Assembly (NCBI RefSeq): GCF_000003815.2
Contig: NC_049979.1
Location: 15,495,240-15,559,239 of the forward strand
Length of the DNA stretch: 64,000 nucleotides
Direction of reading: 5' to 3'
Origin: Branchiostoma floridae
Lineage: Eukaryota > Chordata > Leptocardii > Amphioxiformes > Branchiostomatidae
In this document: positions 12,134 through 25,961 of the stretch, one piece after another
How the letters are laid out: every line of letters starts with the position of its first letter
How positions within the stretch are numbered: the stretch's first letter is position 1
The notes under the pieces: generated by a model
Databases searched by the model: none
The model's input: only the letters and a program-made list of their open reading frames with translations
What the model was told of the DNA's origin: nothing
Position numbers and translations under genes: made by a program

Positions 12134-14311
12134 TTAGTTAGTCAGCCTGGTCTCCACCTGCCCGTTCTCGTACCGACGAATCAGGTCCTCAATAGCGGCC
12201 CGCATGGTGTCGTCCGGCGGCCCGTAGGTGAGGCCGGGCTGGACGCGGTACCCGCCCGGCCACCGGCCGCCCCAGTACCGCCGCGTCAGGTGTTTCCGCC
12301 GCGCCTTGGTGCGTCTGTTCTGGAACCACGTCTTCACCTGCGTTTCACTGCGTTTCACTCAGATTCTAGAGGGAGAAAAAACGTTATGTCTTTAACAAGA
12401 CTGACATTTTCCTCTACCCAGTGTTTCAGAGGCATGATGTCGACCTGACTTTACAAAAATTTCAAGCGACTTTTATAACTCACGATACGTTAAAAACAGA
12501 CCGGCCACGTCTCACTCTGGGTGAATTTAATGACGAGCGGCCCCCTGCGAAGTATATGTAAATTGCAGGTAAATCAGCATAACAAATGATCTACATCTAC
12601 GTTTATTTTTGATACGTGCATATTAGACGATACAGACTGTATTACATTTGGCGATACCACGTTAATGAGAAAAATACATACCAGCGCATTTGCCAGACAA
12701 ATCCTCTCAATCCTGCTGAGGTAGTTTTTCTCCAAGAAGCGCGTCTCTAACTCCATGACTTGATGGCCGCTGAACAGTCTCCTCTGCCGTCTCCGGCTGT
12801 CTTCTGGGCTGTCTTCTGTCTCGGTAGGGTCAAGGTTATCATCCCCCTCCCCATCCTCTGTTAGGAAATATGTGTGATAACCTCAGTATTATTTTAGAAT
12901 GCATACCAAATTGTGTTGTCCCACAACCTCACATCAACTACCGAGAGGGGCTATGAGACGCGCCACTACTTTGCGATTGTCCAACCGGAAACTTTCGTTG
13001 TTAGTCGTGAGTAGTCATTTTTTTTTCTTTTCGTTAGAAACTTATATTTACATACTGAACGCTTTTTGAATATCAGTTACCAGTATCTTTAAGCGTGTAA
13101 ATCTTTGGACGAAGGATGCAAGTCCATTTTTGCTCGATTTTGCAGACCAGGCAGAGCTGTACACACGGCGGGCGCCGCATTTATTTGTTTACCATTCTGA
13201 ACATAATAACACCTAATTACGGACGATTAGAGCTCTTTGGAGGGGTCCAAAATACATTAGAGTATGAATCAAAGTTTCGAATTTCTGAATAGGTTGGTAA
13301 AACAATTTAATTGTTTTGGTCACGCCCATTCCATAGACGATGTTTTTAAGAAAAAAGCGCAGCGAGTGCCAGGAATCCCGGTAAAAATCCGGTCGTGACC
13401 AGGCTAGATTCCCAGCGCTGCCTAGACTCATCAGGGGTTGTAAGCTAGGACAACGTCGCCTACAGGACGATTTCTAAAGTGTGCGGCTTTGAGAATATTT
13501 CTAGACATTGTCACAGCTACTTTGGGATCCATTTACTGGCTATACGTATGGTACATGTATTTGCAAAAATGAAGTGACATCTAGCATACAGCCCCACACC
13601 CACGTGCAAAGTACACCAAGACAAGTTTGATATACACGTGACGATCATACGAGAATACATATAATAATAATATATAATATGATATATATATAATATATAT
13701 ATAATAGGTAGTATATTCTTCAAGTAGAAGCCGGGGGTCGCAGCTATTCCAACTATACATGTACACGGTTCAAATGATGTTGCTTGAGAAGATCTTTATG
13801 ACTTTCGAGATGATAAAACTAATTTTACCTCCTAATATCTGCTTGATGGGTAACAGTTGTATCTTTTTATCGACCTTATATTTGGTAAGAGATATAAAAA
13901 AATGAACAAAATCGTCATACCATCAACGTCGACTTCTGTCTCGTCGCACGCCTGCAGCTGCTTTGCGGAGTCTGGACGTCTTTCGTGGGATGGCGTAGCT
14001 ACTGCAGCACGGTGTGCCTGGGAGTCTCCAGCCTGGGAGTCACTTGAACTTGAACTCGGGGAAGGTGTTACAATGAAGTTTTCTGTAGAGAAAGGCCTGA
14101 AAGATGCAGGGTTGGGACGGTACATCCACGGTGGCTGTACGGAGCATTGCCCGGGTGGGCCGGCAGGTGTGGAGAAGGGGTCGGCCCATGTCCGCCACGG
14201 TGCGTGTCCTGCACGTGTCCCGTCGGCGTGTTCCCTGTCTCCGGGCTCCCACCTGTCCCGTCCGTGGGAGGACGGCTTGGATAAGATTGCCTCCACCGAG
14301 AAACTAAGCAT
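12134..14311 (-). CDS. Divergent ANTP-class homeobox gene; homeodomain frame disrupted by a 10-bp duplication
   Basis: Three exons: 13921-14311, 12682-12857 and 12134-12365. The protein starts MLSFSVEAILSKP, an engrailed-homology-1 type motif that binds Groucho/TLE corepressors. A Pro/Ser-rich then acidic linker follows, and then a homeodomain split by an intron after residue 38. Canonical positions are present: R5, F8, L16, F20, Y25, W48, F49, Q50, N51, R53. Helix 3 reads VKTWFQNRRTKARR. The third exon as assembled contains TGAAACGCAG twice in a row (12339-12358), which shifts the frame just before helix 3. With one copy the exon is 222 bases, in phase, and the gene would encode 262 residues. 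Residues around helix 3 resemble BSX and other NK-like genes, but I cannot assign a family. It would act as a nuclear transcription factor, probably a repressor. Confidence 0.82.
12339..12358. repeat. 10-bp tandem duplication inside homeobox exon 3
   Basis: The plus strand reads ctgcgtttca twice (12339-12348 and 12349-12358). It lies between the splice acceptor and the sequence for homeodomain helix 3. The extra copy shifts the frame and brings a stop codon into frame with exon 2. It may be an assembly error, a natural variant or a true lesion. Confidence 0.95.
13658..13706. repeat. AT-rich simple repeat
   Basis: Imperfect (at)n and (ata)n tract in intron 1 of the homeobox gene. Confidence 0.85.
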
Positions 14312-17300
14312 GACGACACTGCAGTGTCCAACTTTCCCCTCAGCCGTCTGACAGATGTTAAACAGCGAAAGAAGGGCTTGGTAATGGATGTCAAGAGAGC
14401 AGAGCAAAGGGAGAATAGACTGACTTTGGCAAGTGCACACTGGGACAACTGGAAACAAATAAACAAAATTTGAATTTTACTCTCGGTCAGCAAACATTCC
14501 GTGGAGGCGCCGGCGGGTCAGCGGCGCCAGGAGCCCGGGCTGCCGGGAAAATCTGCCTGATGTCACCGCCGTGTTCCCACCTTCTCCTGTCGGCACGGAC
14601 GTTTGAAGAGTAAGGATTAGTAATTGATATCTTGGTCATAAGGGCATTTTCTATTTATGAAAGTTATTGTCTTCTTTCCTCCAGACCCGTGTAACCAAGG
14701 AGATAAAAGCTCCTTGGTGTAACCTTGACCAAGAAACGACATGACCACTGGAAAACCACAATCATGTCAGTTTGTTAGTTAACGTCAATGGGTATCTAAG
14801 GTAAACATTACGTATCTTTGGTTTCACCGTACAGACGAATTTTGCGGACTTTCAAACTGGAATTTCAAGGGAAGAAAATTTTTTTTTTCCCAATATTTAA
14901 GTCAACCATGAACATTTTGGCTTTCCATTAGTAAGTCTCAGAAAACTATTGAAAACTTTATGATGGCCATCAGCACTGAATTTGTGCTGTTAACTGTCAA
15001 AACTACTTCACTACATGTGCAAATTTACCACTTGTTTTTCACTACCTGAAGAGTAGTGTTTCCTTCACTAAGAAATAGGGCGGAGTACTTCCAAGTGTCG
15101 CTATTTGAGCAGGCATGTTGTTTGATTAGGGAGCTAATTATCGTTAGCTTCGTAATTAGTTGACAAAGGGTAGACGGGACCGGAAAATCGCCAGCGACTT
15201 GTTCCCTTACGTCATTCATGACGGGACACTTGTTACGTTAGGATGGAGCAGGGACGTGCTAATAACGGAAAAACAGACCACATAGGTTTCACACAGACCC
15301 GCAGTCTTCCACAGACTTGGCAAATGATTGTAAAAAGTGGGAATGAGACGGCAACCTGGAGTCCGAAATCCCAATGCAAATCTTTTTGTGGATTTCTTTT
15401 TCTCTATTTTGGAGCCGAGCTGAAGTGAGAACAAAGACTAATCCTACCGTCCGATTTTGCAAAAAGCAATGCTGGACAGTAGCGGAGGGCGCCACCCATG
15501 AATTTTCCAAGACGTTGTTATAAATCGGTCTTTCATCTGTCCCAGAGACCGTCCCCTCCTATCATCTGCTTGTGACATCCACATCCTGCAGACCTGCCCT
15601 GTTTCCCGCCTGTTTATGGCAGTGGTGAGCCGTGCGTCGGACTCCCTGACTCCAGCCGTGTTTGCGGCTTCCTATTCATCGATTTATTACAAGTTGATGA
15701 CCTCTTCATATTCTACTGCTACTCTCAGGATGTGTACTTAGACAGACAACCAAAACACATCTACTGGAGAGCATCAATCTCCAATATGCTTTATCCCTGT
15801 CAAGAAAGTAACACGGGATGTCTTACTTATTAACATAAACAGTAAACTGCGGTTGTTTCAGAATTTAGACCAAACTGATTCAATTACATAGATGGCATCA
15901 ATCCATCAATTTTCCTCCATTTCCAAAGAAAGGTTTCAACCATACTGTAACTTGATCAAAGCAGCTGCAAAATGAGCAAATGTATACCGTAAATAGGGAA
16001 AAATGTTGGAATATGGCTACTAATGTTGGAGAATGCCAAAATCAAGTTCAAAGTCAAAGAAGAAGATACAAAGGTAGAAAAATGAAGAATCTACTATTGT
16101 TTGGTAACATTATACTATATTCTGTGTGTTCAGCCATTTGTGTAACCACTTAGATTTCATAATGAAGGCTTTTTGCTGGTCAAACTTTTTCTTTGCACGC
16201 TTGCATCAGTTAGGGGTTCCCTGAGGATGCCATCCATATAATTGGATCAACATAGCCTTAAGTTGTGTTATGGGTGTAACAGTTGTAACAAATCTTCCTA
16301 ATGAGTACAGAAAATGAAACTGCAAGCAAAATTTGTGTAGAGGCTTATATATTTCACATCAATCATCTTTTATGTGTAACACTGATCCTCATTATACCTA
16401 CATATATATTACAACTTACAGTTATTCAAGTTGTTTGTATCTTTTTCTTCATTTCCTGTTGACTTTCCTAGCTGTAGAGAACAATTAACTGAAACAATCT
16501 TAAACACATATTTACATCATGCACTACTACACATCTTGTGATTTATCAAATTAAAACTGTATCATCATAATAGCTGTTCTCATTACAAGTCATGTCTTAA
16601 AAACATATATCTTAATTCAGATTAATATGCATCCAACTGAATCAGCTTAAATGTGAATAAACCACTTGTAATATGCAATGTATTGTTCACTACTTTTGTC
16701 AACAAATACTGCTTTTGTTTACATTCTTAGATTTTGAATTAACAGTTGGATACATGGGTACTGTAAGGTTACTTGTTCTGAGACCTAATGCACATCACAC
16801 TTTACAACAATCATCAGAAATGCAACAAAATTTTATCATAAAATAGCTATGAAATATCCGAACAGTTCTTCATTTTTTCTTATACATTTGTACTTCTAAC
16901 CTTGTGTTACAGGTACATCATATAATGAATTGTCCCATTGTTTGAAGATAGCAAACCCCTTCCAAGGCAGCACATTCCTCATCTCTACTCACACTACTGA
17001 TCTTTGTGGTATGATTTCATGCCTGTAATCAAAAGCTGAAGTAATACTTAGAAATGCTTTAATCAACCCTATGTGACAACAGTGAACACATCTTTTCAAC
17101 TTGACTGTATTAAGATGAAAGACCTTCCTATCAGAATAAACATTCTGCAGATTCAATTGTCACTAATAGAATATCACTGTTGGTCACACATTATCATTGA
17201 TTACAGAAATATTGGAGGTGTGCAGCAATTGTTGTATGTGGGTGCCACTTTCAAGTGAATCAGGAAGGATGTTGGAGGGTGTATGAGCCTCCATAATACG

Positions 17301-17630
17301 AGAAGAAACTTGAGAAGTTCATCATCATCATCACATCAACATCATCATCACCATCATCATCTGACCGTCATATGTACAAAGATACGTACAAAGCTTAAGA
17401 CTCCCCAGGGTGATACTTAATCGATCAGGACCTTGCAGAGATGGGTTGCTGATAGGGGGGGCGCATTGGAAAGCTTCAAGCAAAATGCAGTTACTAGTAT
17501 TATAATGATGATGCAAAGGTATACACTTGGGAAAGAAACTTGTTTCCACAACCCAATGACATTCTTCCCAGCCTAGCTGTGAGCTAGCAGCTGTAGTTCA
17601 GATGTCCATGTATAACCAGAACCAATATAT
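14312..17630. other. Intergenic upstream of the homeobox gene and downstream of CMTR1
   Basis: The first 300 bases hold the probable 5' region of the homeobox gene. There is a good minus-strand acceptor near 14447-14457 (tttgtttccag), so a non-coding upstream exon is possible, and a G+C-rich patch at 14500-14600. The rest is A+T-rich. The CMTR1 3' untranslated region should occupy its right end. I see no further gene. Confidence 0.5.
17319..17361. repeat. Imperfect (cat)n trinucleotide repeat
   Basis: A run of atc/cat triplets with a few interruptions, just downstream of the CMTR1 stop codon and probably in its 3' untranslated region. Confidence 0.9.
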
Positions 17631-20600
17631 TCACTTGAGATGTCGATGTACATACTGGACCAGCATGTCCCGGGACACCTTACTGTCACTGCCCTTATGG
17701 GAGTCATGAACTTTAACCCCATCCTCCCAGGCCCAGAATATCCTGTTGGCATAGCAGACCCTGGAACAGTTACAGGAGTACAGTTAAGTTATTTTTTAAA
17801 AAATCATATTTTGAACAAAAAATTATGCACAAGAGACATGCAAAGCACAAGAGACACAAAAAGAAATAAAACATTTTTAGAAAGGATGGTAAAAATCATC
17901 ATGACTACCCCTGCTTCAGGGGCTAAATGCATTAGTCCTCACCTGAATGGTGCAACAGCTTCAGCCGGACAGTCAAAGGTGGAACTTCCATTTCTGGAGT
18001 TGAAGAAGTACTTCTTGTTCCAACTCTTACTGTACTGCATCACCCACGGGTCTGGGAACAACAAGGAGGAACAGTCTCATCAGGGACAGAAATGTGGTGT
18101 GTTTGTGGGGAACTTAGGGGAATTTTAGGGGGAAATGGTCATCAGGGGTGCCTAAGCATTTGCACGAACCCTGTAAAATTCGTACGAATATTATGTGATA
18201 TGCACGAATCACTATGCGAAAACGCACGAATATTATGAAATTCGCACGAATCACTATGCAAAAACGCACGAATATTATGAAATTCGCACAAATCACTATG
18301 TGACACACACAAACCTTATGTGATTTGCACGATCCTGATGCAAAATTGCGCAACTACTGCCGCGCAACCACTGCCGGGGTCACGTGACAGACGGAGCGGG
18401 ATTTTCAAGATGGCGGCTTCGATCGGCGGCGACGGAAAATACGATGTAACACGCCGAAATGAAGCAAAACAGTAGCTCACGGGCTATCAAATACATCTTT
18501 GCGACGGTAAATGTCCATTCCATGCCTTGAAATATAAATATCACGGGTAGAAACGCTCAAAATCATGCCTCCTCCCGGCCGCCGTTTTTGCATAAGGATC
18601 ATGCAAATCACATAAGGTTCGTGTGTGTCACATAGTGATTCGTGCGAATTTCATAATATTCGTGCGTTTTTGCATAGTGATTCGTGCGAATTTCATAATA
18701 TTCGTGCGTTTTCGCATAGTGATTCGTGTGTATCACATAATATTCGTACGAATTTCATAGGGTTCGTGCAAATGCTTAGGCACCCCTGGTCATGGTAAAA
18801 CTGTTTGCAGCATGAAGCTGGATACATAAGATAAGTACATTTTTAGAAAATCATAAAGATACACGTAAAGACCAGACACATGTGCAAACACACACAAAAG
18901 TGAACACAATCATACAGGAAAACGTGCTGTTTGGTCTGAAGCAGGTACCATACCATTGACAGTTCTGATGAAGTGCACTCCACACGGCAGGAAGTGTCTG
19001 GTTCCATCGATGCTGTAACACAACCGGGGGTCTCGCGAACCCTTGGTCAGTCGCATATCTAACCTGTAACAATGATATTACACAATTTGAATTTTTTTCT
19101 TTCATTTTCAAGTCCTTTCTGTATTTAAAGTACTGGAGTAACTTCTAGACATTCTTTTCAATAAAACAGCTAATAGAACAGAGGGGGTCATGGACAGAGG
19201 AGTACTGGTAATGCCTTATTAGTTCTATATCCTCAAAACACTTACTTCTGAAAAATCTTCTCCACTTCTTCCAATCTGTAGACTTCTTTTGTTCTGTAAC
19301 AGAGAGAAACAGCAAGCTGGGGCTCTGTCATGATGAAAGGTGAAAGTCAATGAACCGGCACTAGCAAATGAGTGACTATAATTATACATGTACATAATGA
19401 GACTTCCAAAGAGACCATCGGTTATACTGGTAATGACTGCAATGTTTTGATAAGGCACCCATGATAAGACTGGACACACACCACAGAGTTATAATGAGCC
19501 AGAACCCCTGCAGAAGTCACTAAAGTTTGAAGACAGAGTCCATCCTACCTGAGTGGAGCCATGTCAGGTCTGCTAGGCTTGGACACGGCCTTCACAAACT
19601 TTTCTGCCATCAGCATCCTGGAGCAGAGAGAGAAAAACTTTTGTTATCAAGTATCTTTTCTTGTTGGAGCTTTTCTTTGAGGCTAACAGCTATAAAGTAT
19701 ATTTTGCTGATGTTTGGCCAAATGCCTCTTCAAAAGTTACGTACCTTTCACTGAAGTGCCTGCTGCTGATGTCCTCCCCATTCAGCACATAGGCATCCAC
19801 AATGTGCATGGCTGTGATCTTCCTTTGAGCTTTTCCCTGCAAACACGAACAGAACATATTTACACATAAATAACCTATCATTAGTACTGTAGCCAAACTG
19901 TAAAGGCAATATCAAAAGAAATGTCAGGACACAATGTCTACAGTAAGGGATAGGAAGGCATTAGGGTTGTTCCACACAAACTGCCTTCCTGTGAAATTAG
20001 GGAATTGATAGAAATTGTGCAAGTTTTTAAATAAATATTTCCTTTTTGTTGAAAAGGTGAATTGAACTTGAAAGGTAATATTTGCAAGCAAATACAGAAT
20101 GTTACCTTCACATGGTTTAGTCTAGCATTTCTACCTGGAAGGGTAAACTGATTAAGTTGCAGATGTTGACACAGGATAAGTCAAGACATGCAAGAAGGTA
20201 CAAATAAATTTTGATGATTTTTTATCTGTAACGTTATACATCTTGAATAATGTACACAACGTCAAATATTGTTCCAAACAGGGTTTCTCATCATCATCTC
20301 ATCACAGCCCCATAGCTACAAGCCACAGGGGCAGTCTGTCTGTCCAAAAAGGTTATCCATTTCTGACGGTCGTCAACAGGGTTTACTCGACGACATTTAG
20401 CGTGTCGTCTGCGGGAGCGTCAAGGCCTTGCGGAGAGAGAGCCATGGAAAAAAAACTGGCTTCCTTCAACAATATGTATTCATATTTAAAAAAATAAAGC
20501 TTTGAATCACTTGGGAAATTCATATTCTCTGTATCTGACTTGGTGCAGAACGCGAGCCGCGAAGTTCAGTTGATAACATAAGAATAAGTTTAATTTTGCG

Positions 20601-23600
20601 CTTTCCGTCATTGTTGACGAACAAACTCGGCGCGTAAGTATAGACAAATTTTGCAAAAATCTCTAAAAAATCAGCGGATGTTTGCGGACGGTGCTGACTT
20701 TGATGATAATTCCTAACGCACGCCGGCGGCGAGAGAGAAGCGACTGGTCGAACCCAGTCGGTGCCGCGCCCTTCCCCCTAATGTTCTGGTCAGTCGCATC
20801 GTGCTAGCGCCGATGTTTTTGTTGTCATTTTCCCGGCCCCGATTAACTGTCAGTTGTTGCTACCATAGAAGTAAAAAAAATCGAACAATATGTGAAATTA
20901 AATTAGGTACTTTCAAAATAGTCTCCGGTAAGCCGATCGGACCTCATATGCTTGCGCTCTATACGGGGGCGGGGCCCTACATGAAACGTGACAAATAGGT
21001 GTGCTTTTGATTCTTTAATTGACTGCTTATAAAATATGGACCGAATCTACCGGTGTCATCATGTTGCACCAAATTTGGGCTGACCGTCTATGAAAATTAA
21101 GATGTCGAAGATATTTCCCAAAAGGTAGGCAGAGATTTGTTGATGTTGGCGGTGTTGTTTTTTTCGTAATGATTTTCTTAGTCGGACCATCGCAAACAGT
21201 GCATTCAGTCCCTTTCCCCGTGAAAACATCAGCTAGATTGTGCTAGATACAGCCTCACATGAGGCAAGCAGTACATACAGTCACAATTTTATTGTCAAAT
21301 ATTATAGAATTGAATTCTCGTTTCTATCTACTTGAATTAGACTAACTTCTGAAGAGAGCAAAATTAAAACAAGCGTACCAAGTTACGGCACACTGCGTAG
21401 CACAAAATCGGAAGGTACATTCACAGCTTGAAATGTCTCACAGAGTTTGCCGCTTGTACAACGCAGCGCGAAGGGTTCTCCTCAGCATGCTCAGTCACAC
21501 TTTTACGTTTTTTATGAACCATATACCCAGTGTGAAATCGAATGTTACACATATCCTGTTTATGTCGCAGTAAGAGCGCAGCGCGATCGCCGTCTAGTGG
21601 AAATTTCGAAAGGGGGCCTTACCAACTACTGTAAATCGCACAAATTCACAGAAACAGCTGATTAGCGTAATCGCTAAAATTGCCACAAATCTATTATATT
21701 CGTTCACGTCCCGCAGTTGCCGGACACTCTCAGAGCAGAAATTGATATGGCTACCCCTGCACACTGCAAGTGATCTTCACAGTACGCAGCACATCTCCGC
21801 TATGCTTCCTGTCACAGTCAATCTGTGTAAATTCATTCATATTTTGAACGGCCCAATCATTTTTTCAGAGCCCGCAATTCATATTTCATAAATTTCCTTT
21901 ATTTTTAGCAAACAATTTTGATTTACGTTTGATGTACGTAGTTTGTTTATGCCCTCATTATCAATACGTGCCGCAGTCGGTACACTTCAAACCCGTCCGC
22001 CTGTCAATCATGCAAACTTCAAGGGGTTAGGTTTCTGCTACACTTAACTTTCGCGTTGGCTTATGCTGATTTGTGCCTGGGGATTTGTGCTGTGCCGGCC
22101 ACTCCCACCGTGTATAAAGCTGTAAGTAGATTAATTGTAATTCACCCAGACTTCGTTTCCGTGCTCCACTTGCTTGCTGGGGACCAACGCAGCGCTGTGG
22201 TAACTTACATGATAAACAACAAGGTGAACGGAATGACCGTGACCTAACATGGGGAGGGCGTTCCACGCTGCAGTTAATCGTGTTTGTTCAGGTCAGTTTA
22301 ATAGCGAAATAAACTCATCAAGTCCATCGTTTGTGTTTCACATACCTTTATGTCTCAGGCGTAAAACTTTGAGTTTGCATGACGATCGTTATGCATGTTT
22401 TTTTATGTAACAGCCGGCAACACGCAGTGACCTTGCGTCTAACGTAGTCATGTGTTGTTGTTTTTTTGCTCAAATGTTCTTGTTGACTCAAAAATCGGTT
22501 AACTACAACCGTGACACCAATCCGTGTTTCATTTAGACGACAGCTCTATGTATGAACTTGAAAAACGAACAGGTCTCGCTACATTTTTATGATTAACGTT
22601 ATATGCCAGTTACTTATCATGTCAGGAGACATCCAAAGAAATCACCACATACACGTAACGTTACCACAGTTGTCGGCCTGTCTGAGAAAATTGCAGTAGT
22701 GCTCTGAATGCGTTCGTTCACCAAATTATCGCGTGTGTACGCACGAGTGCTGGCGTACTACACATCGTGTGTGTTCTTGATTCTACGTAACTCAAACACA
22801 ACATAGAATCCGAACAATGTTTGGATGGCTCAGAGTTAAACTGACTTGTGCAGGTAGCAAAACCTTTAGCTTAAACAAAATCAAGAAAAGTATCGAAACA
22901 AATGCTTAGATTTGACTCGATATAGACCTTAACCGAGACACATTATACTTTGGGGGCATTAAATTTCATTCTGCATGCCCTCAATTTCATTCTACCTTCC
23001 TTGAAGTTGATATAACGTTACTAGTATGCAAAAGGTGCCGATATTCGGCAAAATAAAGTCAAAGCTCTGTGAATTTCTTGATCCGATTTATTACTTCTTG
23101 GTAAAATGAATTCCACAAATCATTCAGAGGACGGCTTCTGCCTCAATTCAGGCCGTCCAAAGCAAGATGAAGTCATCATTTGACGGACGGACACTTCCGT
23201 GTTGCGTAGTGGCGGTCGTTGACCTCGTTCGAACACCATGTTCCATAACTCCCGGGCGGGTTCCATAGCTACCGGTCGTTGACCTCGGGTCCTTGGAACG
23301 TGGTTCTAATGTTCTATGGGGGCTCGAAAGTTCGATTTTGTGTTAAAATTGCTAGTTTTTTCACCCTTTTTTGCCCCATAAAATCNNNNNNNNNNNNNNN
23401 NNNNNNNNNNNNNNNNNNNNNNNNNNNNNNNNNNNNNNNNNNNNNNNNNNNNNNNNNNNNNNNNNNNNNNNNNNNNNNNNNNNNNTTATGTGCAGACCTA
23501 CCAGCTTGCTGAATTACGAGATATTCCAAGGTCTAGTTTTGGAGATATTCATGTTTTTTATTTGTGTGGAAAAGAAGAAGAAGAAACGATGCAAAAACAG

Positions 23601-25924
23601 TATGTACCTTCTGTGAAGGTAACATAATTAATTGAATTGAATTAGTGTAGTCTCCCTTACCTCCCCCTTAAGTTCCTGTACTATTTCCACCACCAGCAGG
23701 GTGTCTTTAGGCAGCTCCATGTTCATGTCCAACTTCATCCACTTTGTGGTGGGGCGACCGTCCCATTGGAACAGGAGAGTTCTCTGAAAATGTCACAGTT
23801 AAAAATGTAAGCTACTCAACTAGCACTGCACCTTTCAAAATAAAGCAGCCTTTCAGACATAACCATTGTTCACAACAAGATTCTCTGTTGTGTTATTTTA
23901 ATACATGAAAGAATACTAACAAAGTAGCATTAATTCCACTCGATGAGAGGAAAGTGCCCTCTGACAGATTATTGCTGAACTGCAAGATGACATGCTACTA
24001 CAGTGTACTACTACTACTACTGTCAGTCAGTCTATATATACTATGACTACAACAGTGACAGTAAAAAGAATCCTTATAAACATCTTAAACCTGCATCTGT
24101 AAGTCTTTTTTCAGTCTTTTTCATATCTTATTTGACCTTTATGTCCCCAGCATTCCAGAAAAGCAGTAGAGTGATACCCAACACAATGAAAGAAAACTGA
24201 AACAACTGCACGTAAATACACTTACCCCAAGAGCCAGTAGGAACATCCTGTCTCCTCCAGCAACCATACACCTGAAGTCATACACGTTCCCCAGCTTACT
24301 GAGGTTATCTGGGGACAGCATGGTGGCCTTGTAGGTGAACACGTCCATGTTGGTCTCCTGGACAGTGTAGAGTGACAGCACAAATCAAGCTTGCTTCACA
24401 AATGAAGGGGTTACCTAAAATCTGCCCATTTCATACTCATTCAGGTCATTATGATAGCAATCACAAAACACTCTTGTAGGGCTGCTATAGGCATGATTTA
24501 GTCAGGTTATCCGTATTGTAGCAGACTGTCACCCATCAGTTGAAAGATCACAAGACTGGTCCAAACCAACACTACTACAGATACAATTCATAAGGCTAAG
24601 TCTACATGGTTTTATGGCTTAACTCGATACATAACTGAAAAGTCAGGGATCCAAGACAGTAATAAAGTCTCGAAACAGTTGAGTGGAGGGGCTCTACCTT
24701 GGCAAGTTCTGTGAACCTCACTCGAGAATCTGGCTTCTGGGGAGCAACTCGAGCCTCATCTGGAACCTGACATGAACAGTAAAACGTCACGACGCGCAGG
24801 ATAAATAAGGCACCAACAGACCACCACATTCTCTTCAGACCAAACTATAAACTAGTTTAATACCATTCATAAACTCTAACAGTTTAAATAAACATCTACA
24901 GAAAAATATCTTCCGTAGTGCTCAAAAAAGCTGGACAGTCCCCAGTTTTCAGAAGAGGAAAACACATAAATGTCACCTACCTTCCACAACTGTAGGGCCT
25001 CCTTTCTGATCTTCCCTTGTCCTGCTTCAAATAATGTGCTATAGATTGCAACAAATTAACATATTGTGCATTTCACAATTCTAAAATAGTGAAAAGCTCA
25101 AAAAAGAGAGATAACAGAGAAAAACAGTGGCCAAATTTGATGGCTAAATTTTAAAGAATTGCTGAGTCCATCAGACAGAAGTGACTCTTTTGGCCTGTCT
25201 GTACTGAGAGAAGGTTTAGAACTTACGTGTCCTGGGTATATCCTCTGATCTTAGCAAGATGCTTTGTCTGCTTCACAGCCAAACTGAAAAACAAAGTAAC
25301 ACATCCTTTGGGAACTGGAGGGACAGTAACTCATCAAATAGTGAGACTGTGATGACAAATTGCAGGTTGAGTAGGTAAAAGACATGTGACGGTAATACTT
25401 ACTCCTACAGTCAAAACTTAAACTGCAAACCCAACTGGATATACTACTTACATTTCTGTTGATACCAAGTAAGTAATAATGGTCAAATGTACTTCTTGGC
25501 ACCAAATACCTAACGACATCAAAAGTGCTACTGACTACATATTTGGCATGACCCCATATCACCCCCCCCCCCCACCTTGCACACAAAGTCATTGTACACT
25601 GAACCACTGTCAAACTGTAAAAAAATACCACAAACAACTCTACAGAAGTCACTCCTCACTTTTCATTTGAGGACACCATGTACTGGAAGAACTGCGAGTC
25701 CTTCTTGATGATGTCGAGAGGAACCACCTCGTTCACGTCTACTTCTGTGTTCTTGAGTCTGTTCATCTGGATGTTCACATTGAAGAGATACTCTTCCACT
25801 ACCTCATAGCCTGGCTTCAGCCCCTTACACACTACATATCTGGGATAGAAAACAAGATGAATATAATGTCATCATATAGTTGCAAATACATGTATATTGT
25901 ATAGGAATCTCTGAGGAATTCTAA

Positions 25925-25961
<37 letters not shown>

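Noticed and set aside
13832-14458. A 208-codon frame spanning homeobox exon 1
   Set aside because: Its upstream part lacks an ATG start and its downstream part is intron; the coding exon is 13921-14311.
25251-25652. 133-codon minus-strand frame
   Set aside because: It overlaps CMTR1 exon 13 and its upstream intron in a different frame; the exon is only 57 bases.
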